NCBI GenBank assembly: GCA_963821345.1
Contig: CAWGDM010000003.1
Location: 124,001 to 188,000 of the forward strand
DNA length: 64,000 nt
Reading direction: 5' to 3'
Origin: WHSW01 sp963821345
GTDB taxonomy: Bacteria > Actinomycetota > Thermoleophilia > Solirubrobacterales > 70-9
This document shows, in pieces, positions 41,760 through 49,322 of this stretch. Each line of letters starts with the position of its first letter. Positions within the stretch are counted from its first letter, which is position 1. A model generated the notes under the pieces. The model saw only the letters and a program-made list of their open reading frames with translations. It was not told the DNA's origin and made no database searches. The position numbers and the translations under genes were made by a program.

Positions 41760-42295
41760 CCGGCGTTCCCACCCCCGGTGACGCCGCCGCTCGCCGGCCC
41801 GCCGCTGCCGCCGGTCCCGCCTCCGCTGGGGGCCGGGGTCGGCTGCTGCTGCGGCGGCTGCTGCGGCGGCTCCTGGGTGGTTGCGGGCTCCTCGGTCGTG
41901 GTCGGTTCCTCGGTCGTGGTCGGCTCGGCCGCGGTCGTGCTCGCCTCGGACGAGGTGGTCGACTGCTCGCCGGCCAGGCCTGAGGCGCCCGTGTCGGTGC
42001 ACTCGGAGGGGTCGCTGGAAAGGGACTTCAGATTGAGGGCTGCCTTGTTGAGCTCCTCGGCGACCTTCTGCTCGACGTCGTCGGGCAATTGCGCCACCTG
42101 GCTGACGAACTCATCGGCCTGGCTTTGCGCCAGATCGCAGTTCCCATCGCTGATCGCGCTCTGGATCGCCGCCAGGTCCGTGAGCAGCGTCGCGGCGTTC
42201 CTGGGCGGGATCGAGCCGTCGGAGCCCGAGCCGCAGCCGGCGAGGGCTAGTGCGAGCACGCACGAGAGCAGGCAGATCGGGGCGCGACCGGGCAT
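41756..42295 (-). CDS. Lipoprotein with helical sensor-like domain and Thr/Glu/Pro-rich tail, upstream of kinase
   Basis: The 179-residue product has a lipoprotein signal (ICLLSCVLALALAGCGSG; lipid-modified Cys near residue 20), a helical domain (about 30-110; NAATLLTDLAAIQSAISDG ... EELNKAALNLKSL) with two Cys, and a low-complexity tail with TTTEEP repeats, Gln/Pro and Gly runs. The start at 42295 is fixed by a -10 hexamer 7 nt upstream; the frame is open to 42391 through repeat copy B. Its stop overlaps the kinase start, suggesting the pair works together at the cell surface. No family recognised. Confidence 0.75.
   Translation of the reverse strand: MPGRAPICLLSCVLALALAGCGSGSDGSIPPRNAATLLTDLAAIQSAISDGNCDLAQSQADEFVSQVAQLPDDVEQKVAEELNKAALNLKSLSSDPSECTDTGASGLAGEQSTTSSEASTTAAEPTTTEEPTTTEEPATTQEPPQQPPQQQPTPAPSGGGTGGSGGPASGGVTGGGNAG
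41890..41925 (-). repeat. Tandem 18-bp repeat in lipoprotein tail
   Basis: Two adjacent 18-bp units (17 of 18 identical) encode the repeated TTTEEP segment. The number of units could vary between strains. Confidence 0.6.
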
Positions 42296-42302
42296 CGCGG
42301 CG

Positions 42303-42308
42303 AGTCTA
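42303..42308 (-). promoter_or_regulatory. -10 element TAGACT for lipoprotein-kinase operon
   Basis: TAGACT on the minus strand ends 7 nt before the ATG at 42295, supporting that start and a leaderless transcript. Confidence 0.5.
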
Positions 42309-42344
42309 GTAATTGGGTTTGGCGGGCTTGAGCGCCCGCCCCCG

Positions 42345-42390
42345 GGCGCCTCAACGGCGTTGCGACTCGGCTTCGCTTCGCTCGGCCTCA
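42345..42390 (-). repeat. Dispersed 46-bp element, copy B
   Basis: On the minus strand it runs from the TGA stop of the metallophosphoesterase to GGCGCC, 42 of 46 identical to copy A. As in copy A, its first three bases are the stop codon of the preceding gene and its frame is open (PSEAKPSRNAVEAP) towards the next gene. Confidence 0.75.
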
Positions 42391-43125
42391 TTGCCCCACG
42401 TACAGCCGCCGGGCGAGGTGTTCGGGCAGATCGGTGGCCAGGATCGCCTCCGCGGCACGCTCGATGTCGTAGCCGACCCGGTGGAAGGTCGCCTGCCAGG
42501 ACTCGGTGTCGAGTTCGAGCCAGGCGGCGCGCGGGTCACCATCGCGCGGCTGCCCGACGCTGCCGGGGTTGATCAGCCAGCGCCCGGCGTCGATCTCGAG
42601 GCTCGTCCCGGCGCCCGCCTGAGCACCGCGCGCGTCGTCGTCCTGCTCGTCGCCGAGCGTGAAGAAGAGCGCCACATGTGAGTGACCGACCAGGCTCACC
42701 CGCCGGGCCTGGGCGCGGATGCACTCGGCCGCCTGGTCGGGCCAGAGCACGTACTCCCAGATCGGGTCGCGCGGCGAGGCGTGATACAGGCCGACCTCGA
42801 GGTTCTCGTCGGCAGGCTCCAGCGACGCCAGAAAGCTCCGCGACTCATCGCTCATCCGCTCGCGTGTCCACCGCACGGCGGCGGCCGCAGCGGGCGAGAA
42901 GGTCGAGATGTCGAGCTCCCCGAGCGCTGCCAGGTCGTGGTTTCCGACCAGGCAGATCGAGCAACGCTCGCGGACCAGGGCCGCGCATTCGTCGGGCTGG
43001 GCGCCGTAGCCGACCACGTCGCCCAGGCACCAGACCTCGTCGATCCGCGCCGATTCGAGGTCGGCGAGCACCGCCTCGAGGGCGGGCAGATTCGAATGGA
43101 TGTCACTGATCAGGGCGAGACGCAT
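42388..43125 (-). CDS. Calcineurin-like metallophosphoesterase (YfcE/MJ0936 type)
   Basis: The 245-residue protein has the two-metal phosphoesterase motifs in order: ALISDIHSNLPALEAVL, CLGDVVGYGAQPDEC, LVGNHD, VGHSHVALFF, and WLINPGSVGQPRDGD near residue 185. The family includes phosphodiesterases with broad or unknown substrates. Its stop codon is the first triplet of repeat copy B. Confidence 0.88.
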   Translation of the reverse strand: MRLALISDIHSNLPALEAVLADLESARIDEVWCLGDVVGYGAQPDECAALVRERCSICLVGNHDLAALGELDISTFSPAAAAAVRWTRERMSDESRSFLASLEPADENLEVGLYHASPRDPIWEYVLWPDQAAECIRAQARRVSLVGHSHVALFFTLGDEQDDDARGAQAGAGTSLEIDAGRWLINPGSVGQPRDGDPRAAWLELDTESWQATFHRVGYDIERAAEAILATDLPEHLARRLYVGQ

Positions 43126-43148
43126 GCGGGCCCCCAGACGAGGCGGAC

Positions 43149-43155
43149 TATCGTA
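43149..43155. promoter_or_regulatory. Overlapping divergent -10 boxes TATCGT(+)/TACGAT(-)
   Basis: TATCGT (43149-43154, plus) ends 8 nt before the M48 ATG at 43163. TACGAT (43155-43150, minus) points to the metallophosphoesterase with a 24-nt leader containing GGGGG. The two boxes share five bases. Confidence 0.45.
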
Positions 43156-43162
43156 GGCCGCG

Positions 43163-44461
43163 ATGAAGCCGGCGGGGTTCAGACTGGCGCCTCAACGGCG
43201 GCGCGGGTCGGCTACGCCTCCCTGGTCACGGTCGACCGCCATCCGGGTGGGCGGCGCCGCGGTGGTGATGGTGATCGTCGCCGAGGCCGCGGTCTGGCTG
43301 CTCGCTCCGCGCGACCAGCCGCCGGATCCGGTTCCGGTGGCCGAGGGCGACTACTTCAGCGCTGCCCAGCTCGAGCGCGCGCACGACTTCCGCGGCCCGC
43401 AGCGCTGGTTGCTGCTCGCCGGGCTCGGCGTCGAGGTGGCGATCCTGGTCGTCGTCGCGTCGGGCCGCCCGGCGCCGCTGCGCCGCGCGCTCGAGCGGCT
43501 CGCGCCGCGCCCGGTCCTGGGCGGCGCCGTCGCCGGAGCGGGTGTCGCATTGCTGACCACGCTCGCGAATCTGCCGCTTGGCTACGTCTCCCACCAGCGT
43601 GCGGTCGACGTCGGGCTCTCGACCCAGGCGACCGGGTCGTGGCTCTGGGACGTCGCCCGGTCGGCGGGGATCACCGCGCTGCTGACCGCCGGCGGCGGTG
43701 TCCTGCTGATCCTGCTGGTGAGGCGCTTCCCGCGCCGCTGGTGGATCCCCGGCGCGGCGCTGACGACCGGCCTGGCGGTCGTCTTCACCTGGATCGCGCC
43801 GGTGGTCCTGGCGCCGATCTACAACAAGTTCGAGCCGCTGCCGGCCGGCAGCAAGGCGCGCGCCGACGTGCTCGAGCTCGGCCGCGAGGCCGGGGTCGAC
43901 ATCGGCGAGGTCTACCGGATCGACGCCAGCCGCCGCAGCACCTCGTTGAACGCGTTCGTCGACGGGATCGGCTCCAGCAAGCGCGTCGTCCTCTACGACA
44001 ACCTGCTCGACCAGGCGGCCCGCCCGGAGCTGCGCTCGGTGGTCGCTCACGAGCTTGGCCACGTCGCCCACGACGACATCCGCCGCGGGCTGATCTACGT
44101 CGCGATCGTCGCCCCGTTCGGCCTCCTGTTCGCCCGCGAGATGGCGCTGGCGATCGCCCGCCGCCGAGGCGTCGACCCGGCCAGCCCGCTGGCGGTCCCG
44201 ATCTACCTGGTCGCGCTCACCGCGGCCGCGTTCGTGCTCAACATCCCCGGCAACCAGCTCTCGCGCAAGGTCGAGGCGTCGGCCGACCAGTTCGCGCTCG
44301 AGCTCACGCACGACCCGCGGGCTCTGATCGACCTCCAGGTGCAGCTTGCGACCACCAACCTCTCCGACCCCGACCCGCCCGGGTGGCTGGGAGCGATCTT
44401 CGGCACCCATCCGACGACGGTGCAGCGGATCGGGGCGGCGCTCGCTAGCGAGGACGAATGA
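43163..44461 (+). CDS. M48 family (Ste24/CAAX-protease-like) zinc metalloprotease
   Basis: The 432-residue membrane protease has five to seven hydrophobic segments, the zinc motif HELGHVAHD (about residue 298) and the third ligand in VEASADQFAL. It is close to Ste24 in layout (VVLAPIYNKFEPLPAGSKARADVLEL; TSLNAFVDGIGSSKRVVLYD). M48 enzymes degrade or process membrane proteins. Residues about 8-20 (LAPQRRRGSATPPW) derive from dispersed-element copy C; the -10 box 8 nt before the ATG indicates these codons are translated. Its 3' end overlaps the convergent GT2 gene by 17 nt. Confidence 0.9.
   Translation: MKPAGFRLAPQRRRGSATPPWSRSTAIRVGGAAVVMVIVAEAAVWLLAPRDQPPDPVPVAEGDYFSAAQLERAHDFRGPQRWLLLAGLGVEVAILVVVASGRPAPLRRALERLAPRPVLGGAVAGAGVALLTTLANLPLGYVSHQRAVDVGLSTQATGSWLWDVARSAGITALLTAGGGVLLILLVRRFPRRWWIPGAALTTGLAVVFTWIAPVVLAPIYNKFEPLPAGSKARADVLELGREAGVDIGEVYRIDASRRSTSLNAFVDGIGSSKRVVLYDNLLDQAARPELRSVVAHELGHVAHDDIRRGLIYVAIVAPFGLLFAREMALAIARRRGVDPASPLAVPIYLVALTAAAFVLNIPGNQLSRKVEASADQFALELTHDPRALIDLQVQLATTNLSDPDPPGWLGAIFGTHPTTVQRIGAALASEDE
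43186..43220 (-). repeat. Dispersed element, copy C, inside M48 coding sequence
   Basis: On the minus strand the last 20 bases (CGCGCCGCCGTTGAGGCGCC) are identical to copy A; similarity extends about 15 bases further with three mismatches, and then fades. It is read in the same frame as copy D in tpiA. Confidence 0.65.
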
Positions 44462-45326
44462 TCCTGGCGAGGGCACTGCGGGTCGCGGCAGCGCAGAACT
44501 TGACCCCGATCCCCGCATAGACCGCGGCGTTCATCAGCGGGTTGTTGAGGCCCGCGTAGTGGTCGCGGTAGAAGCGAAACATGCCGTAGTGGAAGGCATA
44601 GTTGAGCCGCAGCGAGCGGTGCTCGCCACTGGTTCCCGCCTTGACATGGATCACGGTCACCGAAGGCTCGAACCAGGTCGTCCAGCCGGCCTGGGCGAAG
44701 CGGTAGCAGAGGTCGAGATCCTCCATGTACATCCAGTAGCGGTTGTCGAACCCGCCGACCTGGTCGAGCGCCTGGCGTCGGATCAGCATGAAGGCGCCGT
44801 TGATCGCGTCGACCGGGCCGCGATCAACCTCGGGCGCGCGGTAATCGGCCAGCGCTCCGCTCGCCCGCTCGCGCCGACCGAGCCCGGTGAAGTGCCCGAG
44901 CGCCGAGACGGGCGTCGGAAACGAGCGCCGCGATGCGTGGTCGAAGCTGCCGTCCTCGAGCTCGAGCCGCGGCCCCGCCATCCCGACCTCGGGGTTGGCC
45001 TCGAGCACCTCGATCAGTGCGTCGAGCGAGCCCGGGGTAATCCGCGTATCGGGGTTGAGGACCAGGGCGTAGGGGGCCGCCCCGTCGGCGAGCGCCGGGT
45101 TGTTGGCGCGGCTGAAGCCGAGGTTGGTGGCATTCTCGGTCAGCTCGACGTCGGGAAACTCGCGGCGGACCATCTCGGCCGTGCCGTCGCCCGATGCGTT
45201 GTCGACCACGTGGACGTTGAGACCGCCATCGGGCGGGTTGGCGCGCAAAGCGCCGAGGCACTGGCGCAGCAGGTCCTCGCAGCGATAGGAGACGATCACG
45301 ACGTCGATCGCCGGCGAGGCGTGCAT
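44445..45326 (-). CDS. Glycosyltransferase family 2 (rhamnosyltransferase-like)
   Basis: The 293-residue enzyme has IDVVIVSYRCEDLLRQCLGAL, VHVVDNASGDGTAEMVRREFP, NLGFSRANNPAL, LVLNPDTRI (DxD-equivalent) and GAFMLIRRQALDQVGGFDNRYWMYMEDLDLCYRFAQAGW. This is the WbbL-like branch that adds rhamnose or related sugars to cell-wall glycans. The gene follows the epimerase gene by 11 nt on the same strand. Confidence 0.9.
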   Translation of the reverse strand: MHASPAIDVVIVSYRCEDLLRQCLGALRANPPDGGLNVHVVDNASGDGTAEMVRREFPDVELTENATNLGFSRANNPALADGAAPYALVLNPDTRITPGSLDALIEVLEANPEVGMAGPRLELEDGSFDHASRRSFPTPVSALGHFTGLGRRERASGALADYRAPEVDRGPVDAINGAFMLIRRQALDQVGGFDNRYWMYMEDLDLCYRFAQAGWTTWFEPSVTVIHVKAGTSGEHRSLRLNYAFHYGMFRFYRDHYAGLNNPLMNAAVYAGIGVKFCAAATRSALARIIRPR

Positions 45327-45337
45327 CGTCGGCTCGC

Positions 45338-46273
45338 TCAGGCCGACGCGACCGCGGCCAGGGTGCGGTCGAGGCCCTCGGAGAGCGACGTCGCGGCGCT
45401 CCAGCCGAGCCCGGCCGCCGCGGCGCTCGGGTTGATCACCGTCCGCCGCACCTCGCCCAGGCGCGGCTCGGCGAACTCGGGGTCGAACTCGGTGCCCGCG
45501 GCAGCGGCGATCGCCCGCCCGAGCTCGAGCACGCTGGTCTCGACGCCCGTGCCGATGTTGTAGGGACCGGTCTCGCCGCCGGCGGTCGCCGCCATAAAGG
45601 CGTCGGCGACGTCGCCGACGTAGATGTAGTCGCGGGTCTGCTCGCCGTCTCCGAACACCGTCGGGCGCTCGCCGCCGGTGAGCGCGCCGCAGAAGATCGC
45701 GACCACGCCGGCCTCCAGGCGCGGGTCCTGACGCGGCCCGAAGACGTTGCCCAGCCGCAGGACGGTTGTCTGCAGCCCGTAGAGGCGACGGTAGAGGCCC
45801 AGGTAGCCCTCGGCGGCGAACTTCGACTGACCGTAGGGCGCATCGGGCCGACACTCGGCGTCCTCGGTGAACGGCAGCTCGCGCCCGTCGCCCTCGCCGT
45901 AGATCGCGCCGCCCGTCGATGCGAACACGACCGCGGCCTGCCGTTGGCGAGCCGCCTCGAGCAGCTTCAGGGTCCCGCCGACGTTGATCCCGAGGTCGTA
46001 GGCGGGGTCGGCGACCGAGCGGCGGACGTCGATCTGCGCGGCCAGGTGGAGAACGGCATCCGGTTCGGCGCGCTCGAACGCCTCGGCGACCGCGTCGTCG
46101 TCGGTGATGCTGCCCTCGATCAACGACGCCCCCGCTTCCAGGGCGGCGTCCAGGTTCTCGCGCTTGCCGCTCGAGAGGTCGTCGAGGACGACGACCTGAT
46201 CGCCCCGCCCGAGCAGCCCGTCGACGACATGGGATCCGATAAAGCCTGCCCCCCCGGTGACCAAAGCGCGCAT
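45338..46273 (-). CDS. NAD-dependent epimerase/dehydratase (UDP-glucose 4-epimerase-like)
   Basis: The 311-residue extended SDR has MRALVTGGAGFIGSHVVDGLL (dinucleotide binding), LDDLSSGKRENL, HLAAQIDVRRSVADP, the Ser in FASTGGAIYG, the catalytic YGQSK and LRLGNVFGPRQDP. This fits GalE-like enzymes making UDP-Gal or UDP-GalNAc. It heads the glycan locus and is divergent from argS. A minus-strand -10 (TAAGCT) lies 9 nt upstream of its ATG. Confidence 0.9.
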   Translation of the reverse strand: MRALVTGGAGFIGSHVVDGLLGRGDQVVVLDDLSSGKRENLDAALEAGASLIEGSITDDDAVAEAFERAEPDAVLHLAAQIDVRRSVADPAYDLGINVGGTLKLLEAARQRQAAVVFASTGGAIYGEGDGRELPFTEDAECRPDAPYGQSKFAAEGYLGLYRRLYGLQTTVLRLGNVFGPRQDPRLEAGVVAIFCGALTGGERPTVFGDGEQTRDYIYVGDVADAFMAATAGGETGPYNIGTGVETSVLELGRAIAAAAGTEFDPEFAEPRLGEVRRTVINPSAAAAGLGWSAATSLSEGLDRTLAAVASA

Positions 46274-46282
46274 TGGCGAGCC

Positions 46283-46288
46283 AGCTTA
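46283..46288 (-). promoter_or_regulatory. -10 element TAAGCT for epimerase gene
   Basis: TAAGCT on the minus strand ends 9 nt before the ATG at 46273. Confidence 0.4.
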
Positions 46289-46305
46289 GTGTGGGGCGGC
46301 CACCC

Positions 46306-46311
46306 TAGTAT
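46306..46311 (+). promoter_or_regulatory. -10 element TAGTAT for argS
   Basis: TAGTAT ends 6 nt before the GTG at 46318; no Shine-Dalgarno sequence. Confidence 0.5.
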
Positions 46312-46317
46312 CGAGGC

Positions 46318-47979
46318 GTGGCAACGCGACCGACCTCCGACCCGCTCGAGGGGCTGCGCTCGGCGGTCCTGGCCGCCGCGGCCGAGGTCGACGGCGACCC
46401 CGGGCCCAAGCTCAGCCTCGAGCGACCGCCGAAGGCTGAGCTCGGCGACTACTCGACCAACGTTGCGCTGCTGCTGGCGCCGACCGCCGGGGCTCCGCCT
46501 CGTGATGTGGCCGAGCGCCTTCGCTCGCTCCTCGAGGCCGACCTCGGCGAGAGCGCCGAGCGGATCGAGGTCGCGGGACCGGGCTTTTTGAACCTCTTTC
46601 TCTCCGACGGCTGGTATCGCGACGCGACCGCCGGGATGCTGGCCGCCGGCGAGGCGCTCGGACGGACCAGGGTCGAGGCCCCGGAGAGCACCCTGGTCGA
46701 GTTCGTGAGCGCCAACCCGACCGGCCCGGTGACCGCCGCGAGCGGCCGCGGCGCGGCCTTCGGCGACGCGCTGGCGCGCCTGCTCGAGGCGACGGGCAAC
46801 GAGGTTGAGCGCGAGTACTACCTCAACGACGCCGGCACACAGGTCGAGCTGTTTACGGCCTCGGTTGCGGCCCGGATGCAGGGTCAGGAGCCGCGGGAGG
46901 AGGGCTACGCGGGCGCGTACGTCGGCGAGCTGGCGGAAAAGCTCAAGGCCGGCGGTGCCGATCCATCCGACCTCGAAGCGCTCGCCCGGCTGGCGACCGA
47001 GGCGATGCGGGCGCGGATCGAGGCGACCCTGGAGCGCTTCGGCGTCGACTACGACACCTGGTCGTCGGAGCGCTCCCTGCGTGACTCCGGCGCCGTTGAT
47101 CACGCGATCGAGGAGCTCCGGGACCACGGCCACGTCTATGAGTCCGAGGGTGCGATCTGGCTGCGGACCACCGATTTCGGCGACGACAAGGACCGAGTGC
47201 TGATCCGCGCCGACGGCGAGCCGACCTACTTCGCTCCGGACATCGCCTACCACCTCGACAAGCTCGAGCGCGGCCACCAGCGGCTGATCAACGTGCTCGG
47301 CGCCGACCACCACGGCTACGTGCCGCGGATGCGCGCGGCGCTGGCGGCGCTCGGCTACGACCCCGATCGCTTCGAGGCGCCGATCATGCAGCTGGTCAAC
47401 ATCGTCGAGGGCGGCGAGCGCAAGCGGATGGGCAAGCGCAGCGGCGACTTCGTCACCCTCGACGAGCTGATCGACGACATCGGCGTCGACGCCACCCGCT
47501 TCTTCATGGTCCAGCGTTCCAACGACACCGCGATCGACATCGACCTCGAGCTGGCGCGTTCGACCTCGCAGGAGAACCCCGTCTACTACGTCCAATACGC
47601 ACACGCGCGGATCTCCAGCATCCTGCGCAAGGCCGCTGCCGAGGGCTCCGCCGGTTCCGAGGACGAGATCATCGCCGCCGCCGGCGCCGACGAGGCCGCC
47701 GCCGCCGCGGCCGAGCCCGCCGAGCGAGCGCTGGTCCGACGGCTGCTGGAGCTGCCGGTCGAGGTCGCCCTGTCTGCCGAGCGCCGCGCTCCGCACCGGC
47801 TGTGCGCGTACTCGACCGCGGTCGCCGCGGACTTCCACGCCTTCTATCGCGACTGCCGCGTCGTCGGCGCCCCGGAGCCCGGCGTCGAGGCGGCGCGGCT
47901 GGGCATCTGCGTGGCGGCGAAGCGGACGATCGCTGCCGCCCTGAACCTGCTCGGCGTCAGCGCGCCCGAGCGGATGTGA
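46318..47979 (+). CDS. argS: Arginine--tRNA ligase with substituted HIGH motif
   Basis: The 553-residue protein aligns along the whole ArgRS layout: N-terminal Add1 domain (to about 110), catalytic fold (FVSANPTGP, YYLNDAGTQ, YFAPDIAYHLDKL, NVLGADHHGYVPRMRAAL), a KMSKS-region KRMGKRSGDFVTLDELID, and the DALR anticodon domain (YVQYAHARISSILRKA to the end). At residues about 137-141, where HxGH is expected after NPTGP, it reads VTAAS, so both His and the Gly are replaced. The gene is intact and sits between glycan genes. Confidence 0.93.
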   Translation: MATRPTSDPLEGLRSAVLAAAAEVDGDPGPKLSLERPPKAELGDYSTNVALLLAPTAGAPPRDVAERLRSLLEADLGESAERIEVAGPGFLNLFLSDGWYRDATAGMLAAGEALGRTRVEAPESTLVEFVSANPTGPVTAASGRGAAFGDALARLLEATGNEVEREYYLNDAGTQVELFTASVAARMQGQEPREEGYAGAYVGELAEKLKAGGADPSDLEALARLATEAMRARIEATLERFGVDYDTWSSERSLRDSGAVDHAIEELRDHGHVYESEGAIWLRTTDFGDDKDRVLIRADGEPTYFAPDIAYHLDKLERGHQRLINVLGADHHGYVPRMRAALAALGYDPDRFEAPIMQLVNIVEGGERKRMGKRSGDFVTLDELIDDIGVDATRFFMVQRSNDTAIDIDLELARSTSQENPVYYVQYAHARISSILRKAAAEGSAGSEDEIIAAAGADEAAAAAAEPAERALVRRLLELPVEVALSAERRAPHRLCAYSTAVAADFHAFYRDCRVVGAPEPGVEAARLGICVAAKRTIAAALNLLGVSAPERM

Positions 47980-47989
47980 CCGACCACGC

Positions 47990-49162
47990 TCAGATCCCGC
48001 GGCGGCTGACCGGCAAGGATCCGGTTTGCGCGGCGGCGGCCTCGAGCGTAGCCTCGTAGGCGCGGCCCAGGGCGATCGCCTGGTGTTCGAGAGTGAAGTT
48101 CTGGGCGACCAGCCGACGGGCGCGCTCGCCGATCCTCGAACGCACCTCGATCGACTGCGAGGACACCCAGGCGATCGCGTCCGCTAGCGCGCGCGGATCC
48201 TCGGGCTCGACCAGCAGGCCGGCACCGGGCGCCACCTGCTCGGCGATCCCGTCGCGCCGCGCCCCGATCACCGGAAGCCCCGAGCCCATCGCCTCGAGCA
48301 TCGCGATCGGGAACGGATCGGCGCGCGAGGGGAGCACGAACACGTCCCACTCGCGCAGGCGCTCGAAGACGTCGGTTTGCGGGATGTGTGAGATCCCGAT
48401 TTTCTGCGCCTCGCGGATCAGGTCGAGCGCCCACTCGCGCTCGATCGCATCGCTCGCAGCGCCGACCATCTCGAACGAGTAGTGGCCGTTGCCCGAGCGC
48501 TGGCGCAGCAGCCGCGCCGCCTCGACGAACAGATCGCTTCCCTTGCGGGTCGAAACGACAGCCACGGTTCCGATCCGGAACTGCTTTGGAGCGGCCCTCA
48601 GGGTGACCGCGGCCTCGGGCACCGGCGCCGCCTCGTGGACGATCTCCGGCAACCTGCCGCGGTACGCGAGCCGGGCCGCGCTCGCCTGCGAGACCGCGAC
48701 GATCAGGTCGAGGTGACGCCAGACGGTCCGCCGCAGCAGCCGCCCGCGGAGGTCCATCGGCAGCATCTCGTGCGCGTGCAGCATCACCGGGTAGCCGTGC
48801 CGGCGTGAGATCAGCGCCTCGGCCAGGGTCAGCACCGAGTTCGAGTGCACGAGCGCCGGTTGACGCTGCTCGAGAAAGCTGCTGAAGCGACGCAGGTAGC
48901 CCGGGACGCCGGCGATCCGACCCGCGGGCCCCGGAGGCAGTCGCCAGGCGCGGGCGCTGTACTCGATGCAGCGCCGGGCGCCGTCCACGTCCCAGCCCCG
49001 GGCCGCGAAGTCGTCGTACAGCTCGCTCGGCCGCGGAACCCAGAACGAGAACGCCCAGCCCTCCCGCTCCAGCAGGGGCACGATTCGCTCGACCGATCGG
49101 GTCGCGCCGCCGAGATTGGGCTCGTGAAAGCAGACCACCACCCGTCGCGCGGAGGCGCTCAC
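47990..49162 (-). CDS. Glycosyltransferase family 4 protein
   Basis: The 390-residue GT-B enzyme begins RRVVVCFHEPNLGGATRSVERIVPLL. It has LVHSNSVLTLAEALISRRHGYPVMLHAHEM, a C-terminal nucleotide-binding domain (FRIGTVAVVSTRKGSDLFVEAARLL) and the EX7E region DVFVLPSRADPFPIAMLEAMGSGLPVIGARRDGIAEQV. The GTG start at 49162 overlaps the stop of a small ORF. It is convergent with argS (11 nt). Confidence 0.88.
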   Translation of the reverse strand: MSASARRVVVCFHEPNLGGATRSVERIVPLLEREGWAFSFWVPRPSELYDDFAARGWDVDGARRCIEYSARAWRLPPGPAGRIAGVPGYLRRFSSFLEQRQPALVHSNSVLTLAEALISRRHGYPVMLHAHEMLPMDLRGRLLRRTVWRHLDLIVAVSQASAARLAYRGRLPEIVHEAAPVPEAAVTLRAAPKQFRIGTVAVVSTRKGSDLFVEAARLLRQRSGNGHYSFEMVGAASDAIEREWALDLIREAQKIGISHIPQTDVFERLREWDVFVLPSRADPFPIAMLEAMGSGLPVIGARRDGIAEQVAPGAGLLVEPEDPRALADAIAWVSSQSIEVRSRIGERARRLVAQNFTLEHQAIALGRAYEATLEAAAAQTGSLPVSRRGI

Positions 49163-49275
49163 CGGTTCACCACTGCGGCCGCGACCGCGATCAGCGGCAA
49201 CAGCATGCCGAGATGCTGCACAGAGGCCGGGCGGGCCCCGCCCGGAATTGGCAGTCGCGACTCGAGCGCGGGCAT
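49159..49275 (-). CDS. Possible 38-residue small protein coupled to GT4 gene
   Basis: An ATG at 49275 opens a 38-codon frame ending in a hydrophobic stretch (MLLPLIAVAAAVVNR). Its TGA overlaps the GTG start of the glycosyltransferase. It could be a real coupled membrane peptide, a leader ORF, or the tail of a lost membrane protein gene. Nothing recognisable. Confidence 0.3.
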   Translation of the reverse strand: MPALESRLPIPGGARPASVQHLGMLLPLIAVAAAVVNR

Positions 49276-49322
49276 CCAAGCGCCAGCGTAGCGGCGCCCG
49301 GACCGCGGTCCGCAGGTTCGGC

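Noticed and set aside
41875..41945. Possible CRISPR-like or regulatory repeat
   Set aside because: The repeats are contiguous 18-bp coding units (TTTEEP) with no spacers.
42296..42391. Lipoprotein start at ATG 42391, adding 32 residues
   Set aside because: The extension is encoded by repeat copy B, would bury the signal peptide, and a -10 box lies 7 nt before the ATG at 42295.
43131..43145. GAGGCGGAC upstream of the M48 gene as another partial element
   Set aside because: Nine matching bases only, no extension, and it overlaps the leader of the divergent gene.
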